From RGIG6307 sp964424345 (lineage in GTDB: Bacteria > Bacillota > Clostridia > Lachnospirales > Lachnospiraceae): DNA of 19,174 bases. The stretch spans positions 1-19,174 of the forward strand of contig CAYRIK010000038.1 of NCBI GenBank assembly GCA_964424345.1. Reading direction: 5' to 3'. The notes beneath the pieces are model-generated. The model saw only the letters and a program-made list of their open reading frames with translations. It was not told where the DNA came from and ran no database searches. A program made the position numbers and the translations under genes. Position 1 is the first letter of the stretch. Every line of letters begins with the position of its first letter. Shown in pieces: positions 1-7,200 of this stretch.

Positions 1-871
1 CATCAGAGTGCATACGTCCCATAGTATCTGTCATACCATAAGAAGCTGGACCTGCAGCCATGTTATCTGGATGAAGTGTACGGCCTGTACCACCACCTGA
101 AGCAACAGAGAAGTATTTCTTGCCCTGTTCGATACATTCTTTCTTGTATGTACCTGCTACTGGATGCTGGAAACGTGTAGGGTTTGTAGAGTTACCTGTG
201 ATAGATACGTCTACGCCTTCTTTGTGCATGATAGCAACGCCTTCGCAAACATCGTTTGCACCGTAGCAGTTAACTTTTGCACGTAAGCCATCAGAATAAG
301 ATTTTCTGTAAACTTCTTTTACTTCGTTTGTATATGGATCATATTCTGTTTCAACAAATGTAAAGCCGTTGATACGAGAAATGATCTGAGCAGCGTCCTT
401 ACCAAGACCATTTAAGATAACTCTTAAAGGTTTCTTACGAACTTTGTTAGCCTTTTCAGCGATACCGATAGCACCTTCAGCTGCTGCGAAAGATTCGTGA
501 CCTGCTAAGAATGCGAAACATTCTGTTTCTTCTTCTAATAACATTTTACCTAGGTTACCATGTCCAAGACCTACTTTACGTGTGTCTGCTACAGAACCTG
601 GGATACAGAAAGCCTGAAGACCTTCACCGATTGCTGCTGCTGCATCTGCTGCACGACGGCAATCTTTCTTAATAGCGATTGCAGCACCTACGATGTAAGC
701 CCAGCAAGCGTTTTCAAAACAAATTGGCTGAATGCCTTTGATCTGATTGTAAACATCAAGACCAGCATCCTTTGTAATTTTTTCAGCTTCTTCTAAGGAA
801 GCAATGCCATAGCTGTTTAAAACAGCTGTGATTTTATCTATACGTCTTTCATAAGATTCAAATAAAGCCAT
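1..871 (-). CDS. GGGtGRT-family protein (3' end beyond window)
   Basis: Translating the minus strand from the ATG at 871 gives 290 residues that stay open to the left edge, so the C-terminus is missing. The protein starts MALFESYERR and carries the motif G-G-G-T-G-R-T at residues 259-265, which names the Pfam GGGtGRT family (about 330 residues, function unknown). Other visible features are an Ala-rich helical stretch near residues 74-80, GLGHGNLGKM near 101-110, and eight Cys residues including C51, C56, C202 and C209. An excellent Shine-Dalgarno site, GAGGAGGT, sits 6-7 bases upstream. The gene begins 17 bases after the IscU-like gene ends, so the two are almost certainly cotranscribed. Codon use is strongly biased (GGT, CGT, GCA, GAA), as expected of a highly expressed gene. 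The family call is secure from the motif; no reaction can be assigned. Confidence 0.93.
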   Translation of the reverse strand, partial: MALFESYERRIDKITAVLNSYGIASLEEAEKITKDAGLDVYNQIKGIQPICFENACWAYIVGAAIAIKKDCRRAADAAAAIGEGLQAFCIPGSVADTRKVGLGHGNLGKMLLEEETECFAFLAGHESFAAAEGAIGIAEKANKVRKKPLRVILNGLGKDAAQIISRINGFTFVETEYDPYTNEVKEVYRKSYSDGLRAKVNCYGANDVCEGVAIMHKEGVDVSITGNSTNPTRFQHPVAGTYKKECIEQGKKYFSVASGGGTGRTLHPDNMAAGPASYGMTDTMGRMHSD

Positions 872-888
872 GTCAATACCTCCTCAAA

Positions 889-1581
889 TTATTCGTGTCT
901 TGGGTCAATGATCTTAACAGCATCAGCAACACGACCATACTGGCCTTTTGCTTTTTCCCAAGCTGTGTTAGGGTCATCACCCTTCTTAATGAAGTCTGTC
1001 ATCTTTCCAAGAGATACAAACTGGTAACCGATAATGTGGTCTTCTTCATCTAAAGCGATACCTGTTACATAACCTTCAGCCATTTCAAGGTAACGAGGAC
1101 CTTTTGCTAAAGTACCGTACATTGTACCAACCTGAGAACGTAAGCCTTTACCTAAGTCTTCAAGACCTGCACCGATTGCAAGACCATCTTCAGAGAAAGC
1201 AGACTGTGTACGACCGTAAACGATCTGTAAGAATAATTCTCTCATAGCTGTATTGATAGCGTCACATACAAGGTCTGTATTTAATGCTTCTAAAACAGTT
1301 CTGCCTGGTAAAATTTCAGCTGCCATAGCTGCAGAATGAGTCATACCGGAACAACCGATAGTCTCTACTAATGCTTCCTGAATAATACCTTCCTTAACGT
1401 TTAAAGTAAGCTTACATGCACCCTGCTGTGGAGCACACCAGCCAATACCATGTGTGAAGCCAGAAATATCTTTTACATCTTTTGCTTTTACCCATTTAGC
1501 TTCTTCTGGGATAGGAGCACAACCATGGTTAACACCCTGTGCTACTGGACACATTTCTTCTACTTCTTTAGAATAAATCAT
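889..1581 (-). CDS. IscU/NifU-like iron-sulfur cluster scaffold protein
   Basis: This 230-residue protein starts at the ATG at 1581, which has AAAGGAG 7 bases upstream. The frame is open further up to 1692, but that extension lies in the promoter region and has no ribosome binding site. The middle resembles the IscU/NifU N-terminal fold: G-A-C-K-L at residues 54-58 lies where IscU has its first cluster Cys, and G-C-S-G-M-T-H-S-A at 76-84 matches the second Cys block of IscU (GCGxAIASSS). A counterpart of the third IscU Cys is not obvious, although C106 is present. Two more Cys (C11, C21) lie in a short N-terminal extension, and C49 is close to C56. The last 90 or so residues do not look like IscU. 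It is the first gene of a pair with the GGGtGRT gene. Scaffold function is inferred from the fold; the client is unknown. Confidence 0.85.
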   Translation of the reverse strand: MIYSKEVEEMCPVAQGVNHGCAPIPEEAKWVKAKDVKDISGFTHGIGWCAPQQGACKLTLNVKEGIIQEALVETIGCSGMTHSAAMAAEILPGRTVLEALNTDLVCDAINTAMRELFLQIVYGRTQSAFSEDGLAIGAGLEDLGKGLRSQVGTMYGTLAKGPRYLEMAEGYVTGIALDEEDHIIGYQFVSLGKMTDFIKKGDDPNTAWEKAKGQYGRVADAVKIIDPRHE

Positions 1582-1648
1582 GTGAATTCTCCTTTCAATA
1601 TGTAGATTCCCAACAACAAAAAAGCTGTTGACATAATCACTTATCCTA

Positions 1649-1670
1649 TTTTCGCATAATATGTCGAAAA
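1649..1670. promoter_or_regulatory. Palindromic operator candidate upstream of the scaffold/GGGtGRT pair
   Basis: Perfect 6-base arms TTTTCG (1649-1654) and CGAAAA (1665-1670) flank a 10-base centre that contains the 9-base palindrome CATAATATG. On the minus strand the centre reads TATTAT, a plausible -10 box, with TTGTAC 15 bases upstream as a weak -35. The site lies about 70 bases before the scaffold start. Symmetry overlapping a possible promoter suggests a repressor or redox-regulator site, but no consensus I know matches it. Confidence 0.3.
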
Positions 1671-1830
1671 AATCAAGTACAATATCAAGCATTTTCTAAG
1701 AGGATTGTTGAGAAATTCTTTTTTCAGCAAAGAATTCTAGAGGAATATTTATATATAACTGCTCTAACAAAAATTGCAATAGTGTGTTTAGAATAAAAAC
1801 TTTTAGTTGATAACATCATAATTTTAATAC

Positions 1831-1877
1831 AAAAAAGATGCTTATCCTGAACAGTATCAGATATAAGCATCTTTTTT
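1831..1877 (-). terminator. Strong hairpin terminator after the MoxR/DUF58 gene cluster
   Basis: A perfect 15-base inverted repeat (1831-1845 with 1863-1877) encloses a 17-base loop. The outer six pairs are A/T runs, so the RNA from either strand ends in a U tract. It begins directly next to the stop codon of the membrane protein gene (1879), marking the 3' end of that transcript. No plus-strand gene ends here. It also insulates the downstream scaffold/GGGtGRT pair. Confidence 0.9.
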
Positions 1878-1878
1878 A

Positions 1879-3120
1879 TTAATCTAAATTACCTTTTGCA
1901 AGTTTTACATCTTCTGCAGTAATTTCTTCCTGACTGTAACGCACTTTATTGTATGCTTTTTCAAGACCTTCTGCATCGATTGCATCACAACACTCACTTG
2001 CTGTTTTGTACTTTAAGTTTTCTGTATCAAGACTTCCAAGGATTGTTACTTTTTCTTTTGTAACTCGTTTCTTATAATACTTTCTGATCTTATCTTTATT
2101 ATCTTTAAAAGCAAAGAAACCTTTTCCTTCGTTGTCTTTCTTTTTACGTTTAACGTCTAACTTTTCTCTTACTTCGTTCTGAGCTGTCATCATTTCTTCA
2201 CTTGCTTTATTGACTGTAAAGTCTTTCCAAGCAAGGATAATCGCTCTGGCAAGTAATACAAGTGCAAGGATAATCAACAATACGATAAATACCTTAATAA
2301 CAACTAATAAGATATCTTCATACATTGGATTGCTTTCATATTCTACCTGCAGCTTTTCGCCTGCCGTATACATATCATCTTCCCCTAAGACCGGTTCATT
2401 ATAAGTAGGTTTAAAATGAATTTTGCTTAAAAGGAAACGAAGACCCTGTATTAAAACACCACCAACGATATCTGCAATGTATGCAAACCATTCTACGCAA
2501 GAAGTCAAGAATAATACACCAAGACCTCCTACTGTAAACAATATGGTATGTGTCATACCAGATGTAAAGATTTCTTTTTCTGGTATATTTGCTGTACTGT
2601 TATGGTTTAAAAGCATAAAGATACGATATCCATGCAGGTAATTATAGATGTAATAGCAGAAGAAATAAGCAAATACTAAAATCATGTAATATACAGACCA
2701 TTCGCTTACGCCCCAGATTAACTGCATGATCATACCAACTGAAAATGTAACGATAGCTACCAATGGTACAATAATTTCCATTTCCTTATGGAATTTCATC
2801 TTCATACGAATGGAAATAATTAACTGTAATGTAACCAATACAAAGTATAAAACTGGGAATACACTGCCCTTACCCCATGAAACTGCAAGTGCTATCACTG
2901 GCCAAAAACAATGCAGCAATACGAATAATGGGAAGTTATTTACTTTTTTTCTTAACACATAAAATACGATTGGAACAATAGTAGATGCAAACCATAAAAC
3001 AGCAAAATCCTGTTTTTCACTAAAACATCCAGTCAATGTCATAAAGGCAGCAATCAGGACGAAATGGTTTGCTAAAACAGCCAAAACCTCTTCTACAATG
3101 TCTAAATACTTCTTTTTCAT
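1879..3120 (-). CDS. Multi-pass membrane protein with DUF4129-like C-terminus, third gene of MoxR-DUF58 cluster
   Basis: The protein has 413 residues from the ATG at 3120. An upstream in-frame GTG at 3132 overlaps the AGGAG ribosome site and is less likely. About six hydrophobic segments fill residues 10-165, one or two more lie near 185-225, and one at roughly 272-298 precedes a cytosolic, Lys-rich tail. That tail (K-I-R-K-Y-Y-K-K-R, then A-S-E-C-C-D-A-I, ending A-Y-N-K-V-R-Y-S) follows the pattern of the DUF4129 domain at the end of transglutaminase-like membrane proteins in MoxR operons. The transglutaminase domain itself is absent: I see no Cys-His-Asp arrangement in an extracellular domain. 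It follows the DUF58 gene by 14 bases. The role is probably as membrane partner of the MoxR/DUF58 machinery. The family is inferred from context and the tail; the exact function is unknown. Confidence 0.72.
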   Translation of the reverse strand: MKKKYLDIVEEVLAVLANHFVLIAAFMTLTGCFSEKQDFAVLWFASTIVPIVFYVLRKKVNNFPLFVLLHCFWPVIALAVSWGKGSVFPVLYFVLVTLQLIISIRMKMKFHKEMEIIVPLVAIVTFSVGMIMQLIWGVSEWSVYYMILVFAYFFCYYIYNYLHGYRIFMLLNHNSTANIPEKEIFTSGMTHTILFTVGGLGVLFLTSCVEWFAYIADIVGGVLIQGLRFLLSKIHFKPTYNEPVLGEDDMYTAGEKLQVEYESNPMYEDILLVVIKVFIVLLIILALVLLARAIILAWKDFTVNKASEEMMTAQNEVREKLDVKRKKKDNEGKGFFAFKDNKDKIRKYYKKRVTKEKVTILGSLDTENLKYKTASECCDAIDAEGLEKAYNKVRYSQEEITAEDVKLAKGNLD

Positions 3121-3134
3121 AAATCCTGTCACTC

Positions 3135-4253
3135 CTATCTGATATATAAGTACTGTACGTGCTTTTTGATTTCTTCAGGAACTTCAGGCTGTTCACCATA
3201 ACTGTATGGATAATACCATGTGTATTCTATCTTCTTGTCATTACAACGCTGCAACAAATCTGTAAAATCATCAAATCCATTTGGAGATACGAAAATATTG
3301 CATAATGCGTCTTTTTCAGAAAAGATAACGTCTTCAAACAATTCACAGAAGGATAATGGCTCTTTTTTGAGGTCAACTCTTGCAAGTGCTTTACCAACTG
3401 TATCTCTCTGACCAGATCCTGCACTTCCTTCGATGCTGATTGCTTCTCCTGTCATAATATCTCTTGCATTAGAGTAGAAAGAAACTTTAATACCCTGTGA
3501 TAAGAAGTATATCATAAGTCCCATAACAATCTGCATTGCAGTTTCCATATCATCTTCTTTTTTTATAACACCATCATCTTCTACATTTAAGAAAATACGT
3601 GCTGTCTGGATTGCTGTGAAGTTCTTCTGATTTACTTTCATTTCGCCTGTTTTTGCTGTCGCTTTCCAGTTTACTGTTCGAATATCATCAAACTGCTGGT
3701 AATCTCTAATACCACGAAGTTCAAATGGATCTTCCATAGTATGTCTTTTTACGACAACATCACCGTTAAGCTTCTGCAAAGAGTTCATGAACTCTTTGCT
3801 CTGATACATTTTTGGATAAACGTATAAATAGCTTTCGGTATTTTTACTGTCAACGAACTCTGTAGAGAAGAAAAGGTCAGAACTTACATAATCAATCTTT
3901 TTGATATTGTAATATCCTCTTCTAGTACCTTTAAATCTCAATGTTCTTGTAAGTTTTTGTTCTCCACCAATCTGGAACAAATCATAACGATAAAATTGAT
4001 CTGTGGTCTTAGAGTTTGGATCATCTGCAAATTCCAAATATCTAGATGTCTGGAATTTTACTTTTAACATAGGAAGCGGAAGCTTTTTTCTGTTTTCGAT
4101 TATTTCCATCAGTTCGCTTTCTTCATCCTGTGCGATACCAGTCTCTTTGAAAAAAACAGATACCTGCAAATCTTTTGCCCACAGCTTTTCATAAAGTCTT
4201 TGCTGTAAGTAAAACAGCAAAAAGGCTATAACACCAATTCCTATAATTTTCAT
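3135..4253 (-). CDS. DUF58 domain-containing protein
   Basis: The 372-residue protein has an N-terminal hydrophobic segment (residues 2-16) that probably anchors it, followed by a beta-rich region. The DUF58 signature is clear at residues 185-208: Y-Q-Q-F-D-D-I-R-T-V-N-W-K-A-T-A-K-T-G-E, matching the family pattern Y-x-x-G-D-D-x-R-x-I-x-W-x-A-x-A-R. The remaining part resembles the von Willebrand factor A-like fold that DUF58 proteins carry C-terminally. Its start overlaps the moxR stop by four bases (ATGA), a sign of translational coupling. DUF58 proteins are regularly encoded next to MoxR ATPases and are thought to be their adaptor or target at the membrane. The substrate is unknown. Family assignment is firm; function is by context. 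Confidence 0.9.
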   Translation of the reverse strand: MKIIGIGVIAFLLFYLQQRLYEKLWAKDLQVSVFFKETGIAQDEESELMEIIENRKKLPLPMLKVKFQTSRYLEFADDPNSKTTDQFYRYDLFQIGGEQKLTRTLRFKGTRRGYYNIKKIDYVSSDLFFSTEFVDSKNTESYLYVYPKMYQSKEFMNSLQKLNGDVVVKRHTMEDPFELRGIRDYQQFDDIRTVNWKATAKTGEMKVNQKNFTAIQTARIFLNVEDDGVIKKEDDMETAMQIVMGLMIYFLSQGIKVSFYSNARDIMTGEAISIEGSAGSGQRDTVGKALARVDLKKEPLSFCELFEDVIFSEKDALCNIFVSPNGFDDFTDLLQRCNDKKIEYTWYYPYSYGEQPEVPEEIKKHVQYLYIR

Positions 4254-5188
4254 GCACTAAAATCCTCTGTAGGTACTGCTGTAGTTGCAACAATCTTCTC
4301 AACAAATGCCTTGCTTTCACCTGTTTTACCATAACCCATAACAACACGGTGTGCTAATACAGGTACTGCGAGTGCTTTTACATCATCTGGAATTACATAA
4401 TCTCTTCCCTGTAAGTATGCATAAGCCTTTACGCAACGTAAGAATGCTAAAGTACCACGAGGACTTACACCCATCATAACGTTGTCACCTTTTCTTGTTG
4501 CCTGAACGATTTCTACCATGTATTCTAATACACACTTATGTACGAAAACATTTTCGATTACTTCTTTTGCCTGCTTTAATTCATCTAATGTAATTACTGG
4601 CTGAAGATCTGCAAGTGGTTCATCTTTCATGTATCTTTCCATAATCTGACGTTCTTCTTCTTTGTTTGGAAGACCCATAGAAAGCATCATCATGAAACGG
4701 TCCATCTGAGCTTCTGGAAGTGGGAATGTACCTGCTGTTTCAATTGGGTTCTGTGTAGCAATTACAAAGAATGGAAGACCAGCTGGATATGTTTCACCAT
4801 CAATTGTAATCTGACGTTCTTCCATACACTCTAACAAACCAGCCTGTGTTCTAGGAGTTGCACGGTTAATTTCGTCTGCAAGTAAGATGTTTGTAAAAGC
4901 TGGACCTTTTCTTAATACGAATTCGCCTTTTTTCTGATCGTAAATAGAAAGACCTGTGATATCACTTGGTAAAAGGTCAGGTGTAAACTGGATTCTGCTG
5001 AAATCTGCATCTAAAGACTTTGCAAGAGATTTTGCTACTTTTGTCTTACCTGTACCTGGTACGTCTTCCAATAAAACATGTCCATCTGCTAATAATGAAG
5101 TAAGTAATAATGTAATAATGTCTTCCTTACCGATAATTACTTTTGCAACGTTGTTTACTACTTTTTCTTTAAATTCTTTTCCTGTCAT
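4250..5188 (-). CDS. MoxR-family AAA+ ATPase
   Basis: The 312-residue, full-length MoxR protein has Walker A G-T-G-K-T at residues 45-49, Walker B L-L-A-D-E at 102-106, sensor 1 Asn in A-T-Q-N-P (N147), a QMDRF motif with the arginine finger candidate R164, and sensor 2 S-P-R-G (R244). MoxR proteins are cytosolic ATP-driven chaperones that activate or assemble protein complexes, usually together with von Willebrand-type proteins; here the next gene encodes the DUF58 partner. The start ATG at 5188 is preceded by GAGGTGAC. pepF ends 17 bases upstream, so cotranscription with the peptidase is likely though the functional link is doubtful. All ATPase motifs are intact. The precise client is unknown. 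Confidence 0.95.
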   Translation of the reverse strand: MTGKEFKEKVVNNVAKVIIGKEDIITLLLTSLLADGHVLLEDVPGTGKTKVAKSLAKSLDADFSRIQFTPDLLPSDITGLSIYDQKKGEFVLRKGPAFTNILLADEINRATPRTQAGLLECMEERQITIDGETYPAGLPFFVIATQNPIETAGTFPLPEAQMDRFMMMLSMGLPNKEEERQIMERYMKDEPLADLQPVITLDELKQAKEVIENVFVHKCVLEYMVEIVQATRKGDNVMMGVSPRGTLAFLRCVKAYAYLQGRDYVIPDDVKALAVPVLAHRVVMGYGKTGESKAFVEKIVATTAVPTEDFSA

Positions 5189-5205
5189 GTTGTCACCTCA
5201 TATAA

Positions 5206-6987
5206 TTATTTAATCAATTTGGCAAATTCTTCGATATTTGCTTCAAACACTTTTAATGCTTCTTCTACTGGTTCTTTCTGTGTCATATCTACATCACAAA
5301 GCTTTAATAAATCGATACAATCTAAAGAAGAACCACCACTTAAAAACTTCTTGTATTTTTCTACAATACCAGGTTCTCCTGCTAAAATCTTGCTGCTGAT
5401 TGCAATCGCTGCTGAAAATCCTGTTGCATACTGATATACATAGAATGGTGTATAGAAATGTGGAATTCTTGCCCATTCAAGAGCAATTTCCTTATCTACT
5501 ACAATATCATCGCCAAAATACTGCTTATTTAAATCATAATAAATATCGCAAAGCATCTGAGCGGTGAGTGTTTCTCCTGCTTCTGCTTTCGCATGAGCAA
5601 TCTTTTCAAATTCTGCAAACATTGTCTGACGGAACAATGTTGTTCTGAACTGTTCTAAGAAATAGTTGAGCAGATATGCCTTTTCTGCATCATCTTTAGA
5701 CTGTTCTAATAAATGATGGATTAAAAGTGCTTCGTTACAAGTAGATGCAACTTCTGCTACAAAAATCTTATATCCTGCATAAATAAAATCCTGTGCTGCG
5801 TCAGAATGATAAGAATGCAGTGCATGTCCCATTTCATGTGCCAATGTAAATGTATTGTTTAAGGAATCCTGATAATTTAACAAAACATATGGATGTGTGC
5901 CGTAAGCTCCCCAAGAATATGCTCCGCTTCGTTTTCCTTCATTTTCATATACATCAATCCAACCATTGTCGAAGCCTTCCTGCAATAATGCCTGATAATC
6001 TTCTCCAAGAGGCTTTAATCCTTCTAAGACAATTTTCTTTGCTTCTTCATATGGAATCTTTTTGTCTACATCACCAATCAATGGCACGTACAAATCATAC
6101 ATATGAAGTTCTTCCACACCCATTTTCTGTTTTCTGATAGAAACATACTTATGTAATGCTGGTAAAAACTTATGTACACTTTCAATCAGATTGTCATATA
6201 CACTTACTGGAATAGCACTCTGATCTAATGCTGCTGCCAAAGAAGAAGGATATTTTCTTGCTTTTGCAAAGAAACATTCCTGTTTTACATTTGCTCTGTA
6301 TGTAGCAGCAATCGTATTGATAAACTTTCCATAAGAATCATAAATTCCTTTAAAAGTTTCTTCTCTTACTCTTCTGTCCTGACTTTCCATCAGACGACCA
6401 TATCTTCCATGTGTAATCTCTACATCATTTCCATTCTCATCCTTAATGGTTGGGAATTTAATGTCTGCATTGTTAAACATCATAAAGATATCACTTGGAC
6501 CTTCTCCAACTTCTCTTGCACCTGCAAGCAATTCTTCCATATCAGAAGAAAGAACATGTGCTTTTTTACGAAGGATTCGGTTGAAATACGTACGATATTT
6601 TGCTAAAACATCTGATTTAAGCATTTCTTTTAAGGTCTCTTCCGGAATTGCTAATATTTCCGGCATAATATAGGAAGTTGCCTCCATAAGCTGTACTTCC
6701 ATAACCTGAACTCTTCCTACCAACCCCTGATAATACGCGTCAGCTGTATTTTGATGTAATCTCTGGTTCGCATACACATGCAGTCTTTCAGCTGTAAGTG
6801 AAATATCATCATACATCTGCTGCATCTTGCAAAGCTGTTCTGCAGACTCCCCTAAAGAACCAGCAAAACTCTTTATACTTGGAATCGCGTCCAGTACTTT
6901 TTGATAATCGGCTTCCCATAACGCTTCGTTTGCGTACAAGTCTTCCATGTTCCATTTAAATTGATCTGAAATTTCTTCTCGCTTCAT
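5206..6987 (-). CDS. pepF: Oligoendopeptidase F (M3 family zinc metallopeptidase)
   Basis: This 593-residue protein is of normal PepF length. The zinc site H-E-M-G-H lies at residues 384-388, within T-L-A-H-E-M-G-H-A-L-H-S-Y-H, and E412 in the following helix (A-E-V-A-S-T-C-N-E) fits the third zinc ligand. The N-terminal half is the helical PepF-specific domain. The enzyme cleaves short peptides, typically 7-17 residues, in the cytosol as part of peptide recycling. No signal peptide is seen. The start ATG at 6987 has AAAGGG about 9 bases upstream. A promoter is visible at 7085-7113, giving a leader of about 90 bases with a hairpin. Only 17 bases separate it from moxR. The identification is secure; which peptides it degrades is unknown. 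Confidence 0.96.
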   Translation of the reverse strand: MKREEISDQFKWNMEDLYANEALWEADYQKVLDAIPSIKSFAGSLGESAEQLCKMQQMYDDISLTAERLHVYANQRLHQNTADAYYQGLVGRVQVMEVQLMEATSYIMPEILAIPEETLKEMLKSDVLAKYRTYFNRILRKKAHVLSSDMEELLAGAREVGEGPSDIFMMFNNADIKFPTIKDENGNDVEITHGRYGRLMESQDRRVREETFKGIYDSYGKFINTIAATYRANVKQECFFAKARKYPSSLAAALDQSAIPVSVYDNLIESVHKFLPALHKYVSIRKQKMGVEELHMYDLYVPLIGDVDKKIPYEEAKKIVLEGLKPLGEDYQALLQEGFDNGWIDVYENEGKRSGAYSWGAYGTHPYVLLNYQDSLNNTFTLAHEMGHALHSYHSDAAQDFIYAGYKIFVAEVASTCNEALLIHHLLEQSKDDAEKAYLLNYFLEQFRTTLFRQTMFAEFEKIAHAKAEAGETLTAQMLCDIYYDLNKQYFGDDIVVDKEIALEWARIPHFYTPFYVYQYATGFSAAIAISSKILAGEPGIVEKYKKFLSGGSSLDCIDLLKLCDVDMTQKEPVEEALKVFEANIEEFAKLIK

Positions 6988-7023
6988 CCTTGTTGTCCCT
7001 TTCAGTCTTGTTTCAATCCACCT

Positions 7024-7065
7024 GCCCTTGTGTTTCTTTTTTCAAAAATCAAAAAACACTTGGGC
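7024..7065 (-). other. Hairpin in the pepF 5' leader
   Basis: The leader RNA of pepF can fold with GCCC (7062-7065 side) pairing to GGGC (7024-7027 side), a symmetric AA/AA internal loop, then GUGUUU pairing with AAACAC and a run of U pairing with A. The structure ends about 37 bases before the start codon and leaves the ribosome site free. It could stabilise the message. It is not followed by a U tract and matches no riboswitch class I recognise. Confidence 0.35.
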
Positions 7066-7084
7066 GTTGAAACTCGCTTTGTCC

Positions 7085-7113
7085 ATAATAACACAAGACG
7101 GAAAGTTTTTCAA
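7085..7113 (-). promoter_or_regulatory. Promoter for pepF-moxR operon
   Basis: Minus-strand -35 TTGAAA (7108-7113) and -10 TATTAT (7085-7090) are separated by exactly 17 bases, a good sigma-A type promoter. The start point would fall near 7078. The -35 and spacer lie inside an inverted repeat (7093-7125). Confidence 0.65.
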
Positions 7114-7125
7114 CCTCCGTCTTGT
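7093..7125. repeat. Inverted repeat overlapping the pepF promoter
   Basis: Perfect 10-base arms ACAAGACGGA (7093-7102) and TCCGTCTTGT (7116-7125) enclose 13 bases. The repeat sits between the lactonase gene and pepF, and covers the -35 box and most of the spacer of the pepF promoter. Neither strand has an immediate U tract, so it is a poor intrinsic terminator. It may be an operator, or a weak terminator for the lactonase transcript. Confidence 0.5.
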
Positions 7126-7200
7126 AAATAAATCCTAAATTTTTTTAATTTTTGTATCTTTTTTGTGTATTTTAACCAATTCTGTTTTTATGCACGCTGC

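Noticed and set aside
560..796. Plus-strand 78-codon open frame
   Set aside because: It lies antisense inside the GGGtGRT gene, has no ribosome site, and its Cys-rich translation reflects Ala/Gly codons read in the wrong frame.
1628..1660. Plus-strand TTGACA as an outward promoter
   Set aside because: No -10 box at 16-18 bases and no plus-strand gene downstream.
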